Position numbers and translations under genes: made by a program
Notes under the pieces: generated by a model
What the model saw: only the letters and a program-made list of their open reading frames with translations
The model's database searches: none
What the model was told of the DNA's origin: nothing
Assembly: GCA_020442965.1 (NCBI GenBank)
Contig: JAGRJB010000073.1
Coordinates: forward strand, 1 to 17,907
DNA: 17,907 nt
Reading direction: 5' to 3'
Origin: Pseudomonadales bacterium
Lineage (GTDB): Bacteria > Pseudomonadota > Gammaproteobacteria > Steroidobacterales > Steroidobacteraceae
In this document: one piece after another, positions 1-6,449 of the stretch
How the letters are laid out: each line of letters opens with the position of its first letter
Numbering within the stretch: the first letter of the stretch is position 1

Positions 1-1785
1 CGCCAGCGTGGCGATTGACGTCTTGGGCATCCGGGCTTCCAGTCTGAAGGGTACACCCGGTATCCGATCCCAAGGCAGTGCGCCCGGCAGCGCACTCTCG
101 CCGACCTCATCGATATCGATGGGCGAGCGTAGCGGCACGTCCGGTTCGACGCCGCGATGCTGCGTGCTCTCGCCCGTAACACGGTAGAACTTGCCGATCG
201 TGACCGTCAGCTGACCACTAGTTGGCTTGGACGACCACCGATCGAGAGGCACCAGATTTTGCACGGTGCCCTTGCCAAAGGTGCGCTGCCCGACGATCAG
301 GCCACGGCGGTAATCCTGGATCGCCCCTGCAAAAATCTCGGACGCCGATGCGCTGAATCGGTCGACCAACACCACGAGCGGGCCCGCGTAGGCGATGCCC
401 GGATCCGGATCGTCCTGTACCTCGAGTTCGCCGGTGGTTACCTTCAACTGCACCACGGGTCCTTTGTCGATGAACAATCCGGTCAGCGCGGTCGCTTCGG
501 GTAGGTAGCCGCCGCCATTGCCGCGCAAATCGAGTACGACACCGTCCACTTTCTCCGCCTTGGCTTCATCGAGCAGCTTACGTACATCGCGGGTCGTGCT
601 ACGGAAGTCCTTGTCGCCGGCGCTTTGTGCCTGCACATCCTGATAGAAACCTGGCACGGTGATCACCGCGACCTTCAGGCTGCGGTCGCCGCGCTCGATG
701 GTGCGCAGCTCTTTCTTCGCCGCCTGTGCCTCCAGCGTGACTTTATTGCGCGTGAATTCCAGCGTTTTTTCCGCTGAACCCGGCGCGGCGCCGGACGCCA
801 GAATTTGCAGTCGAACCTGGGTGCCGGCTTTGCCGCGGATAAGCTGCACCACGTCGTCCAGTCGCCAACCGATGACATCGGTTACCGGGCCTTCGCGCCC
901 CTGGCCGACGCCGGTGATTCGATCGTTGGTTTTCAAGTTGCCCGCGACTGCCGCAGGGCCTCCTTCGATGACATTCATGATCGTTACGTAGTCATCGATG
1001 AGTTGCAGCGAAGCACCGATACCGTCGTAATTGAGGCTCATCTGAATACGATATTCCTCAGAGCTGCGCGGTGAGAAATAGCTCGAGTGCGGATCGTATG
1101 CGCGAGCGTAACCATTCATCAATGCTTCAAAAACATCGTCAGCGGTCACTTGGTCGACCCGTTTGAGCGAATGCTGATAGCGTTTGCGCAGGATATCGCG
1201 CGCCTCCGGCCAGCTCTTGCCAGTCAGCAGCAGCGACAAAGCATCGTTCTTTACGCGCTTGCGCCAAATCTCGTTCAGTTCGTCAGTGCTAGTGGGCCAT
1301 TGCGCCTTCTCACGATCGAACTCGAAACTCTCTTTGGCGGTCCAGTCCGGTTCTTGCGCGAGCGCGTCGATGGCGTATTGCAGGCGCTCGCGATTGCGTT
1401 GCTGATAGCGTGCAAAAATCGCGAATGCGCCGTCGATCTCGCCGCTACGCGCCATGTCGTCGAAGCGTAATCGGTACTGTTCAAAGTCCTTGAGGTCGCT
1501 TGCCAGCAGGTAGGACCGCTGCCGATCGATCGTGTCGAGGTAACGATCGAACACGACGCTCGACATCCTGTCGTCCAGCTTTGCGCCGGTGTAATGCATC
1601 CCCTCCAGCATCGAGCTGACACGGCGCGCGATGGCGCGCTGGCGCTCAGTCGGCGCGATTGAGCCCGGCGGCAGCAGCGACGTGCTAGCCGGCGCAGGTG
1701 CGGACCCCGCGGTAATTACCAGCGCAGCCGCGAGTGCGCAGGTGGCGAGGAAGGCAAACGGACTATTACGCCGACGATGAATCAT
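1..1785 (-). CDS. prc: Tail-specific periplasmic protease Prc/Tsp, S41A family (C-terminus cut by window edge)
   Basis: This is a periplasmic serine endoprotease that degrades proteins from their C-terminal tails and, in E. coli, trims cell-wall factors. The 595 visible codons begin with a signal peptide (MIHRRR followed by a hydrophobic run to about residue 28). A helical N-terminal domain of the Tsp type follows. A PDZ domain lies at about 245-335 (starting near the NYDGIGASL stretch), preceded by DPHSSYFSP. The S41 protease core runs from about 350 to 560. By alignment to E. coli Tsp, the Ser/Lys pair is S480 (RFSASASEI) and K505 (TFGKGTVQ), with the conserved Asp at D491. The family is usually about 650-700 residues, so roughly the last 80-100 (DUF3340 region) lie outside the window. 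The ATG at 1785 is preceded by GGAG at 4 nt and is followed directly by the signal peptide. It is divergent from the next gene. Identification is very secure. Confidence 0.96.
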   Translation of the reverse strand, partial: MIHRRRNSPFAFLATCALAAALVITAGSAPAPASTSLLPPGSIAPTERQRAIARRVSSMLEGMHYTGAKLDDRMSSVVFDRYLDTIDRQRSYLLASDLKDFEQYRLRFDDMARSGEIDGAFAIFARYQQRNRERLQYAIDALAQEPDWTAKESFEFDREKAQWPTSTDELNEIWRKRVKNDALSLLLTGKSWPEARDILRKRYQHSLKRVDQVTADDVFEALMNGYARAYDPHSSYFSPRSSEEYRIQMSLNYDGIGASLQLIDDYVTIMNVIEGGPAAVAGNLKTNDRITGVGQGREGPVTDVIGWRLDDVVQLIRGKAGTQVRLQILASGAAPGSAEKTLEFTRNKVTLEAQAAKKELRTIERGDRSLKVAVITVPGFYQDVQAQSAGDKDFRSTTRDVRKLLDEAKAEKVDGVVLDLRGNGGGYLPEATALTGLFIDKGPVVQLKVTTGELEVQDDPDPGIAYAGPLVVLVDRFSASASEIFAGAIQDYRRGLIVGQRTFGKGTVQNLVPLDRWSSKPTSGQLTVTIGKFYRVTGESTQHRGVEPDVPLRSPIDIDEVGESALPGALPWDRIPGVPFRLEARMPKTSIATLA

Positions 1786-1804
1786 GTAACTCCGGGCCGC
1801 GATG

Positions 1805-1856
1805 GGCGGCAACAAGTACAATGCAAGGCTAAGGCCCTGGGGAGGGCCGCAACAAG
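1805..1856. repeat. Short direct repeat flanking a hairpin in the prc upstream region
   Basis: Two near-identical 12-mers, GGCGGCAACAAG (1805-1816) and GGCCGCAACAAG (1845-1856), lie in the same orientation 40 bp apart. Between them is a perfect 6-bp inverted repeat, GGCCCT (1833-1838) and AGGGCC (1843-1848), with a GGGG loop. A -10-like TACAAT sits at 1817-1822 on the plus strand without a convincing -35. This is the shared upstream region of prc and the small membrane gene, so a regulatory role is possible but unproven. Confidence 0.3.
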
Positions 1857-1885
1857 CATCACGATATCCTAACCCGTACTGCCCA

Positions 1886-2176
1886 ATGAAGCCCTTAACA
1901 GTTCTGATCGGAATCGTGATGGGATCGCTGGTCTCGACGACGATCGCCCTGTTTCTGACATTAGTCGTATTCCTGCTGCTGCCAGAGTTCCGCGAACGTG
2001 CCGCGCACGAGCTGGGACCGCTGATCAGTGCATTTGTGCTGATTCTGGCGGCGGCAATCGCCGCAGCGTACAGCTTCTACGGCGAACTGCGGGTTCGCCG
2101 TTGGCGCGGGTGGGGGCATGCGGCGCTCATCGCGATGCTGGCGGCGATTGTCGCTGTTTACTGGCCGCGTTCCTAG
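1886..2176 (+). CDS. Small integral membrane protein, unknown function
   Basis: This is a 96-residue protein that I cannot assign to a named family. It starts MKPLTVLIGIVMGSLV and has three hydrophobic stretches at about residues 4-32, 47-62 and 77-92. They are separated by charged segments (PEFRERAAHE, and GELRVRRWRGWG). This suggests a three-helix inner-membrane protein with basic loops. The reading frame is open from 1802, but the upstream part (asparagine-, proline- and glycine-rich) does not look coding. The ATG at 1886 leads straight into the first membrane helix, so I chose it; its ribosome binding site is weak. It is divergent from prc, and nothing nearby suggests a function. The hydrophobic pattern and good codon use support a real gene. 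Confidence 0.6.
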   Translation: MKPLTVLIGIVMGSLVSTTIALFLTLVVFLLLPEFRERAAHELGPLISAFVLILAAAIAAAYSFYGELRVRRWRGWGHAALIAMLAAIVAVYWPRS

Positions 2177-2513
2177 TCTGGCACGCCTGCCCGCGATCGA
2201 AAGGCAATTGGACATGTCCTCGTTTGAGTCTCGCCGACCGGTGGCAGTTCCCCTGTTCGCGGCGTGACCACTGCTGTCGCCTTGCGCAACATCGCCGATC
2301 GATCCGACCGTTGCGCGGAGCCTGTCGGTGCCGCTGCCCAGGCCGGTCTCCATTGCGAGCTGTCGGCGTGATTTCTCCAGCCTGGCGTCGGACGACTCTG
2401 GTGCTCGAAAACCGGGCTCCACGGGTGCGCAACAGACGCCAGGTTGGCGACGAGTATCGTGCGATCCGCGAACGCAGCCGGGCCGCGATGGCACGGCGAT
2501 CAGCGCTGCCGGA
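2177..2513. other. Gap with no convincing gene
   Basis: All six frames contain short overlapping reading frames of arginine-rich, low-quality composition. The plus strand has three abutting short frames (ATG at 2214, GTG-started ones following, the last ending at 2517), each closing in GCG-TGA or TAG and none resembling a known protein. No tRNA, terminator or repeat is apparent. It may be decayed coding sequence or spacer. Confidence 0.5.
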
Positions 2514-2726
2514 CTAGCGGCGGTCCTCGCGCCGGCGCCAGGGTATCTGTGCAGTCTTGCCGCCAGCGCTGTTATACGGATCGAACCCTGGCGCGTCGTT
2601 CGCGAGGCCCATCTCGCCTACGAGCTTCACTTTGATTTTCTGAATACCGGTCGCGTCGTGTTCCGCGGGCCGCGACTGCGTCGCCGCAGCGTTGGTCGAT
2701 CCCGTATCGGTCGGCTCGCGCATCAT
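2514..2726 (-). CDS. Small hypothetical protein with GFDPYNS motif
   Basis: This is a 70-residue soluble, charged protein of unknown function. The first part is threonine/alanine-rich and probably disordered. The second half, KIKVKLVGEMGLANDAPGFDPYNS, ends in a basic tail (PWRRREDRR). The GFDPYNS stretch followed by a basic end resembles small conserved proteobacterial proteins as I remember them, but I cannot name a family. Two adjacent ATG codons (2726 and 2723) are preceded by AGGGG, and the second has the better spacing (6 nt). A CRP-like site lies about 100 bp upstream in the same orientation. The opposite strand is also open here (2328-2822) but gives an arginine-rich, unlikely product. 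The gene is plausible but not certain. Confidence 0.5.
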   Translation of the reverse strand: MMREPTDTGSTNAAATQSRPAEHDATGIQKIKVKLVGEMGLANDAPGFDPYNSAGGKTAQIPWRRREDRR

Positions 2727-2817
2727 TCGCCCCTAGCTTGCTTCATTCGTCATCTCAGCAACGATGGGCGCAATGTTGCCAGTTGGCGACGGCCCGAAGG
2801 GCCAACAATTTGCAATG

Positions 2818-2833
2818 CGTGACGACCGTCACA
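2818..2833. promoter_or_regulatory. CRP/Clp-type operator candidate
   Basis: The sequence CGTGA-CGACCG-TCACA matches the CRP-family consensus TGTGA-N6-TCACA at 9 of 10 informative positions, with a perfect GTGA/TCAC core. It is flanked by two copies of TTGCAAT (2809-2815 and 2841-2847). It lies in the 128-bp gap between the stop of the minus-strand membrane gene (2855) and the start of the small minus-strand gene (2726), about 100 bp upstream of that start. I did not find a clear -10/-35 pair. Confidence 0.4.
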
Positions 2834-2854
2834 CAAATGTGGTTGCAATTTGAC

Positions 2855-3166
2855 CTAACGGGTGAAGCGCCAGACGAGCGCGAGCAGGCGAGCCAGCAGA
2901 TAAAATCCGTAGGGACCCACAACAGCGAGCCAAACGCTCAGATGGCCGTTGATCAGGCCGCGAAAGTAATCCGCGAACAGCGCGAGCAGCCCGCCGTTGG
3001 CGTACGCACCGAGCGTCAATCGACCGGCGAGAAATATCAGCACGGGTAGTATCAATAGCCCGATCACGAGCGCGATGACCAACATCGATAGCTCGCGCCT
3101 GAGCGGCGATTGCGCATGAAACGAACGCCAAGTACTAGACAAAGAAGCAAACACCAGCGATCGCAA
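2855..3166 (-). CDS. Small membrane protein, conserved hypothetical
   Basis: This protein of about 103 residues has an amphipathic N-terminus (FASLSSTWRSFHAQSPLRREL). A long hydrophobic helix follows at about 28-50 (MLVIALVIGLLILPVLIFLAG). Then comes LTLGAYANGGLLALFADYFRGL, and a second membrane region at about 77-98 (VWLAVVGPYGFYLLARLL). The pattern of a helix, a G-x-Y-x-x-G loop, a YFRGL amphipathic segment and a VGPY helix looks like a conserved small inner-membrane protein of gammaproteobacteria. I know no function for it. The start is uncertain: AGGGAG lies immediately before the TTG at 3166 and 12 nt before an in-frame GTG at 3154. An internal ATG at residue 28 would remove the basic N-terminus. 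It is divergent from the dehydrogenase at 3231. Confidence 0.7.
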   Translation of the reverse strand: MRSLVFASLSSTWRSFHAQSPLRRELSMLVIALVIGLLILPVLIFLAGRLTLGAYANGGLLALFADYFRGLINGHLSVWLAVVGPYGFYLLARLLALVWRFTR

Positions 3167-3219
3167 CTCCCTGTGAGCGCCACGGCAGGCTGCACCTCAA
3201 CCGCTGGCTCCGATGCGCG

Positions 3220-3225
3220 CATAAT
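3220..3225 (+). promoter_or_regulatory. -10-like box placed for a leaderless transcript
   Basis: CATAAT matches the sigma-70 -10 consensus at 5 of 6 positions. It ends 5 nt before the ATG at 3231, so a transcript initiating at the usual distance would begin at or next to the start codon. The gene has no Shine-Dalgarno sequence, which fits a leaderless mRNA. The -35 (TCAACC at 3197-3202) is poor. Confidence 0.3.
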
Positions 3226-3230
3226 AGCGC

Positions 3231-4190
3231 ATGAGCAGCATCCGCACCGCCGTGATCGGCGTGGGCTACCTCGGTCGCTTTCACGCGCAGAAGTACGCCC
3301 AGAATGCAGCGAGCACGCTGGTCGCCGTGGTGGACACGCTGGCCGACGCGCGCGAGCGAGTGGCCGCAGAGTTAGGGACCAGACACCTGAGCGACTATCG
3401 GGAACTGCTCGGGCAGGTAGACGCGGTCAGCGTCGTGACCACGACGCCCGCCCATTTCGAGATTGCCGCCGCTTTCTTGCAATCCGGTGCGCACGTGCTG
3501 GTGGAAAAGCCGATTACCGAGTCCGTACAGCAGGCGCGCGAGCTGATCGCGCTTGCGAGCCACCATGAACGGGTACTTCAGGTTGGGCACCTCGAGCGTT
3601 TCAATCCGGCCGTGCGTGCCGCGGAGCCGCACCTGACGACGCCGCGATTTATCGAGTCGCAACGGCTTGCGCCATACAAGGAGCGCGGGACCGACGTCAA
3701 TGTCGTACTGGACCTGATGATTCATGATATCGATCTGATCCAGAGCATCACCCGCAGCGAAATCGTCTCGATCGATGCAATCGGCAGTCCGGTGTTCTCG
3801 GATGCGATCGACATCGCGAATGCGCGCATTGCCTTCGCCAATGGTTGCATTGCTAACACCACCGCGAGCCGCGTGAGCTTGAAAAGCGAGCGCAAGCTGC
3901 GCGTTTTCGAGGATGACGCTTACCTATCGCTCGATCTGCAGCAAAAAATTCTGACGCTCATCCGCAAGCGTGCGGGTGCGCCGGAGCCAGGGCAACTGCC
4001 GGTCGTGATCGAAGAGGCGAGTTTTGAGCAGGGTGACGCGCTCGGCGCCGAAATTGAATCTTTCCTGGCCTGCATTGTCGAAAGGAAAGACCCTATCGTG
4101 ACGGGCGACGACGGGCTGCGTGCGCTGGAGACCGCGATCCGGATCTCCCAGCAGGTGAGTTCAGGTTTGGCGGCACGCAGTCGGGCTTGA
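3231..4190 (+). CDS. Gfo/Idh/MocA-family NAD(P)-dependent sugar dehydrogenase (GnnA-like)
   Basis: This is a 319-residue cytoplasmic oxidoreductase that probably oxidises a sugar hydroxyl (UDP-GlcNAc 3-position in the GnnA subfamily). The N-terminal Rossmann fold begins with GVGYLGRFH (10-18). The EKP motif (92-94) and GHLERFNP (119-126) follow. The substrate domain contains DLMIHDIDL (161-169), with H165 as the expected catalytic histidine, then DIANARIAFANGC and TASRVS. The combination HLERFNP, RLAPYKERGTDVNVVLDLMIHDID and DIANARI is typical of the lipid A-type GnnA-like branch, which usually sits beside lpx genes; no such neighbour occurs here. The start at 3231 sits right at the Rossmann strand. 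The next gene follows after 19 nt in the same direction, so co-transcription is likely. The family is certain and the substrate is inferred. Confidence 0.9.
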   Translation: MSSIRTAVIGVGYLGRFHAQKYAQNAASTLVAVVDTLADARERVAAELGTRHLSDYRELLGQVDAVSVVTTTPAHFEIAAAFLQSGAHVLVEKPITESVQQARELIALASHHERVLQVGHLERFNPAVRAAEPHLTTPRFIESQRLAPYKERGTDVNVVLDLMIHDIDLIQSITRSEIVSIDAIGSPVFSDAIDIANARIAFANGCIANTTASRVSLKSERKLRVFEDDAYLSLDLQQKILTLIRKRAGAPEPGQLPVVIEEASFEQGDALGAEIESFLACIVERKDPIVTGDDGLRALETAIRISQQVSSGLAARSRA

Positions 4191-4209
4191 AATTCCGCCA
4201 AGCATTCCC

Positions 4210-4971
4210 ATGTCTGTAGTCATGACTCAACTCATTCCGCATATGTCCTCGCCTCGCAAGACATTCGACATCGACCTGGTGGCGGACTTCACTTGCCCAT
4301 GGTCGTGGCTCGGCATGGCGCAAGTCGGCCGTGCGCTTGGCAATCTGCAGGGAAGTATCGCGCCCGAAGTCCGTTGGCACCCGTTTCGATTGCCGGCGAC
4401 CGACGGCGAAGCAGCCGCCGCTGGCAACGCCGCGGAAGCGCCGTTTCGACGCTATCTCGAGCAAAGATTGCCCAACGGCATCACGGTCGATTTCGCCGAG
4501 CGGAGTCTGCGCGAAGCGGGCCGAGAGCTTGGGCTGCGATTCAACTTTGATCAAATCGAGACCGTCCCCGATACGACGCAAGCGCATCGCCTGACATTCC
4601 TGGCGGCGCGCGAAGGTTTGCAGGCACATGTTGCGGCCGGTGTTTTCCGTGCGTATTTCGAGTCTGGTCGCGACATCGGCAACGTCGATGTGCTGAGTAG
4701 CATTGGTGAGGATGCGGGCCTGTCTGCGGACTTGCTGCGCCAGTTTCGCGACTCCGACGCAGGCGTCGATGAACTCATCAAGGCCGAAGAACGGCTGCGC
4801 GGCTTTGGCGTCCGCGGCGTTCCGAATCTGCTGTTCAACGGTCGGGTGTTTGTACCGGGTGCAGTGGACGTGAATACATATATTCTGGCGCTCGATCAGG
4901 CGCTGTTTCCAACGACGGAAGCGCGTGCAGCGGATGCGGAAGCGGCAGAAACGGCGCGCGTTCTGCACTAA
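4210..4971 (+). CDS. DsbA/FrnE-family thioredoxin-fold oxidoreductase
   Basis: This is a 253-residue cytoplasmic protein (no signal peptide) of the FrnE/2-hydroxychromene-2-carboxylate isomerase type. It has a thioredoxin fold with a large helical insertion. The active-site motif after the first strand is C29-P-W-S32 (VADFTCPWSWLG), so the second redox cysteine of the classical CPxC is replaced by serine. The cis-proline loop is GVRGVPNLLFNG with P205, followed by VFVPGA. A helical middle contains QAHRLTFLAAREGL. Members act as thiol-disulfide or glutathione-dependent isomerases; the exact substrate is unknown. The ATG at 4210 lies 19 nt after the dehydrogenase stop, and an alternative in-frame ATG at 4243 would trim 11 residues. 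Neither has a good ribosome binding site, so translation may be coupled to the upstream gene. Confidence 0.88.
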   Translation: MSVVMTQLIPHMSSPRKTFDIDLVADFTCPWSWLGMAQVGRALGNLQGSIAPEVRWHPFRLPATDGEAAAAGNAAEAPFRRYLEQRLPNGITVDFAERSLREAGRELGLRFNFDQIETVPDTTQAHRLTFLAAREGLQAHVAAGVFRAYFESGRDIGNVDVLSSIGEDAGLSADLLRQFRDSDAGVDELIKAEERLRGFGVRGVPNLLFNGRVFVPGAVDVNTYILALDQALFPTTEARAADAEAAETARVLH

Positions 4972-4990
4972 TGTGACAACGCCGCTTTCT

Positions 4991-5040
4991 CGTTAGTGGG
5001 AGGAACTCGCTTTGCACAGCGAGGCGTCCACGCGCTAACG
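4991..5040 (+). promoter_or_regulatory. Folded mRNA leader of the GlcD-type gene
   Basis: Two nested inverted repeats occupy the gap before the next gene. The outer one is CGTTAG (4991-4996) with CTAACG (5035-5040). The inner hairpin is CTCGCT (5006-5011) with AGCGAG (5018-5023), with loop TTGCAC. TGG (4997-4999) can also pair with CCA (5028-5030). The structure encloses a strong Shine-Dalgarno, GGGAGGA (4998-5004), which would be partly masked in the folded state. This could be a cis-regulatory leader or a REP-like palindrome. Confidence 0.4.
5012..5038 (+). CDS. Possible 8-codon leader peptide (MHSEASTR)
   Basis: The strong Shine-Dalgarno GGGAGGA (4998-5004) has no in-frame start for the large downstream gene. 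It does stand 7 nt before a TTG that opens an 8-codon frame ending in TAA at 5036-5038. The downstream GTG (5043) and ATG (5049) begin 4 and 10 nt later and have no good ribosome binding site of their own. Translational coupling or attenuation through this short frame is therefore conceivable. Very short frames also arise by chance. Confidence 0.25.
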   Translation: MHSEASTR

Positions 5041-5048
5041 TAGTGGTC

Positions 5049-6449
5049 ATGCTGGATGCTGGATTCCTGGAGGCGCTCCGCGCTGTGGTCGGCGACGTTG
5101 GATTGTTGCTGGGCGACAGCGTTCGGGCGCGACCCGTAAATCGCTCGGTCGGTGTGGTTGACGCTGACGCGCTGGTGCGGCCGGCTACCACCGAGGAAGT
5201 TTCAGGTGTCCTCGCGCTGTGTCACGCTCGCTCGCAGCCCGTGGTGCCGCACGGCGGCCTCACTGGCCTCGTCCATGGAGCGGTGGCACGTGCGGGGGAT
5301 CTGATCCTGTCGCTCGAGCGGATGAACTCGATCGAGCACGTCGACGTTACGGGTCGCACGCTGCGTGCGCAAGCGGGAGTGCCATTGCAGCGGGTACAAG
5401 AGGCGGCCGAGCAATACGAGCTGATGTTTCCCCTCGATCTCGGTGCGCGCGGCAGTGCGACGATCGGCGGCAATATCGCGACGAATGCCGGCGGCACTCG
5501 TGTTGTTAGATATGGAATGACGCGCGGGCTGGTATTAGGTCTGGAGGCGGTGCTGGCGGACGGCACGGTGCTGACATCGTTGAATCGCGTCCTCAAGAAC
5601 AATGCTGGCTACGACCTCAAACAGCTGTTCATCGGCAGTGAAGGCACGCTCGGTATCGTGACGCGCGCCGAACTGCGGCTGGTCGCGAAGCCGCGTAGCC
5701 ATGATACTGCGTTGCTCGCGGTGCAAGAGTTCTCTGCTTTGGTTCGGGTGCTCCAGCATCTCGATGCGGGTCTCGGCGGGCACCTGAGCGCCTTCAAGGT
5801 GCTGTGGGGCAATTTCTATGACATCAACACGGCCCCACCGGCCAACCACGTTCCACCATTGGCGCGCGGCGCGCCGTTCTATGCGCTGATCGAATCGTTA
5901 GGAACGGACCCGATCGCCGATCAGGCGCGACTCGAGGCGCTACTGAGTGACTTGCTGCAGATGGGCGTGGTTGCCGATGCTACGATCGCCAAGTCTGATC
6001 AAGAGCGTCGCGCCATGTGGGCGATTCGTGAGGACGTATTCGCGGTGGGACGGATTGCCGCGTTGCAGACATTCGATGTGAGTATGCCGATCGAGGCAAT
6101 GCAAGCGTACACTGAGCAGGTCGGGGCCGAGCTGGATCGACTCGTCGGCCCGGATCGCACCCATATTTTTGGACATATGGCGGACGGCAATCTGCATCTG
6201 GTCGTTGCGACGGGTGAGGATCCGAAGCTGCGCCACCGGGTCGATGAGATTGTCTATCAGCCGCTGGCACGCATCGGTGGCTCGATTTCGGCCGAGCATG
6301 GCATCGGGACCGAGCGGCTTCGGTACCTCTCGTTGTCACGTACCTCGGCGGAGATTGCGACCATGCGCACACTCAAGCACGCGCTCGACCCACGCGGTAT
6401 CCTGAATCCGGGCAAGATTCTGGCCGCGCGAGCAGACCTTATACGATGA
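5049..6449 (+). CDS. GlcD-type FAD-linked 2-hydroxyacid dehydrogenase (D-2-hydroxyglutarate/D-lactate dehydrogenase family)
   Basis: This is a 466-residue flavoprotein that oxidises a D-2-hydroxyacid (D-lactate, glycolate or D-2-hydroxyglutarate) and passes electrons to a quinone or flavoprotein acceptor. The FAD-binding PCMH-type domain shows PHGGLTGL (67-74), IGGNIATNAGG (139-149) and NNAGYDLKQLFIGSEGTLGIV (184-204). The C-terminal FAD-oxidase domain carries HMADGNLH (376-383) and EHGIGTERL (starting at E416), then DPRGILNPGKI. These are the metal- and substrate-binding hallmarks of the family. A GTG at 5043 could add two residues; I prefer the ATG at 5049. The last codons overlap the next gene by 4 nt (ATGA), so the two form an operon. 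Residues that fix the substrate cannot be read by eye. Confidence 0.93.
   Translation: MLDAGFLEALRAVVGDVGLLLGDSVRARPVNRSVGVVDADALVRPATTEEVSGVLALCHARSQPVVPHGGLTGLVHGAVARAGDLILSLERMNSIEHVDVTGRTLRAQAGVPLQRVQEAAEQYELMFPLDLGARGSATIGGNIATNAGGTRVVRYGMTRGLVLGLEAVLADGTVLTSLNRVLKNNAGYDLKQLFIGSEGTLGIVTRAELRLVAKPRSHDTALLAVQEFSALVRVLQHLDAGLGGHLSAFKVLWGNFYDINTAPPANHVPPLARGAPFYALIESLGTDPIADQARLEALLSDLLQMGVVADATIAKSDQERRAMWAIREDVFAVGRIAALQTFDVSMPIEAMQAYTEQVGAELDRLVGPDRTHIFGHMADGNLHLVVATGEDPKLRHRVDEIVYQPLARIGGSISAEHGIGTERLRYLSLSRTSAEIATMRTLKHALDPRGILNPGKILAARADLIR

Noticed and set aside
1961..2494. 177-residue minus-strand frame over the small membrane gene
   Set aside because: Arg/Pro-rich composition and no domain; the opposite strand encodes a regular membrane protein over half of it.
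2177..2517. Chain of three abutting plus-strand short frames ending in GCG-TGA/TAG, as a possible frameshifted gene
   Set aside because: Joined together they give no recognisable protein and composition is poor; chance open frames in GC-rich DNA are more likely.
4093..4968. Long 291-residue minus-strand open frame
   Set aside because: It lies antisense to the FrnE-like gene, has no recognisable domain and an Arg/Gln/His-rich shadow composition. The plus-strand gene has clear motifs.
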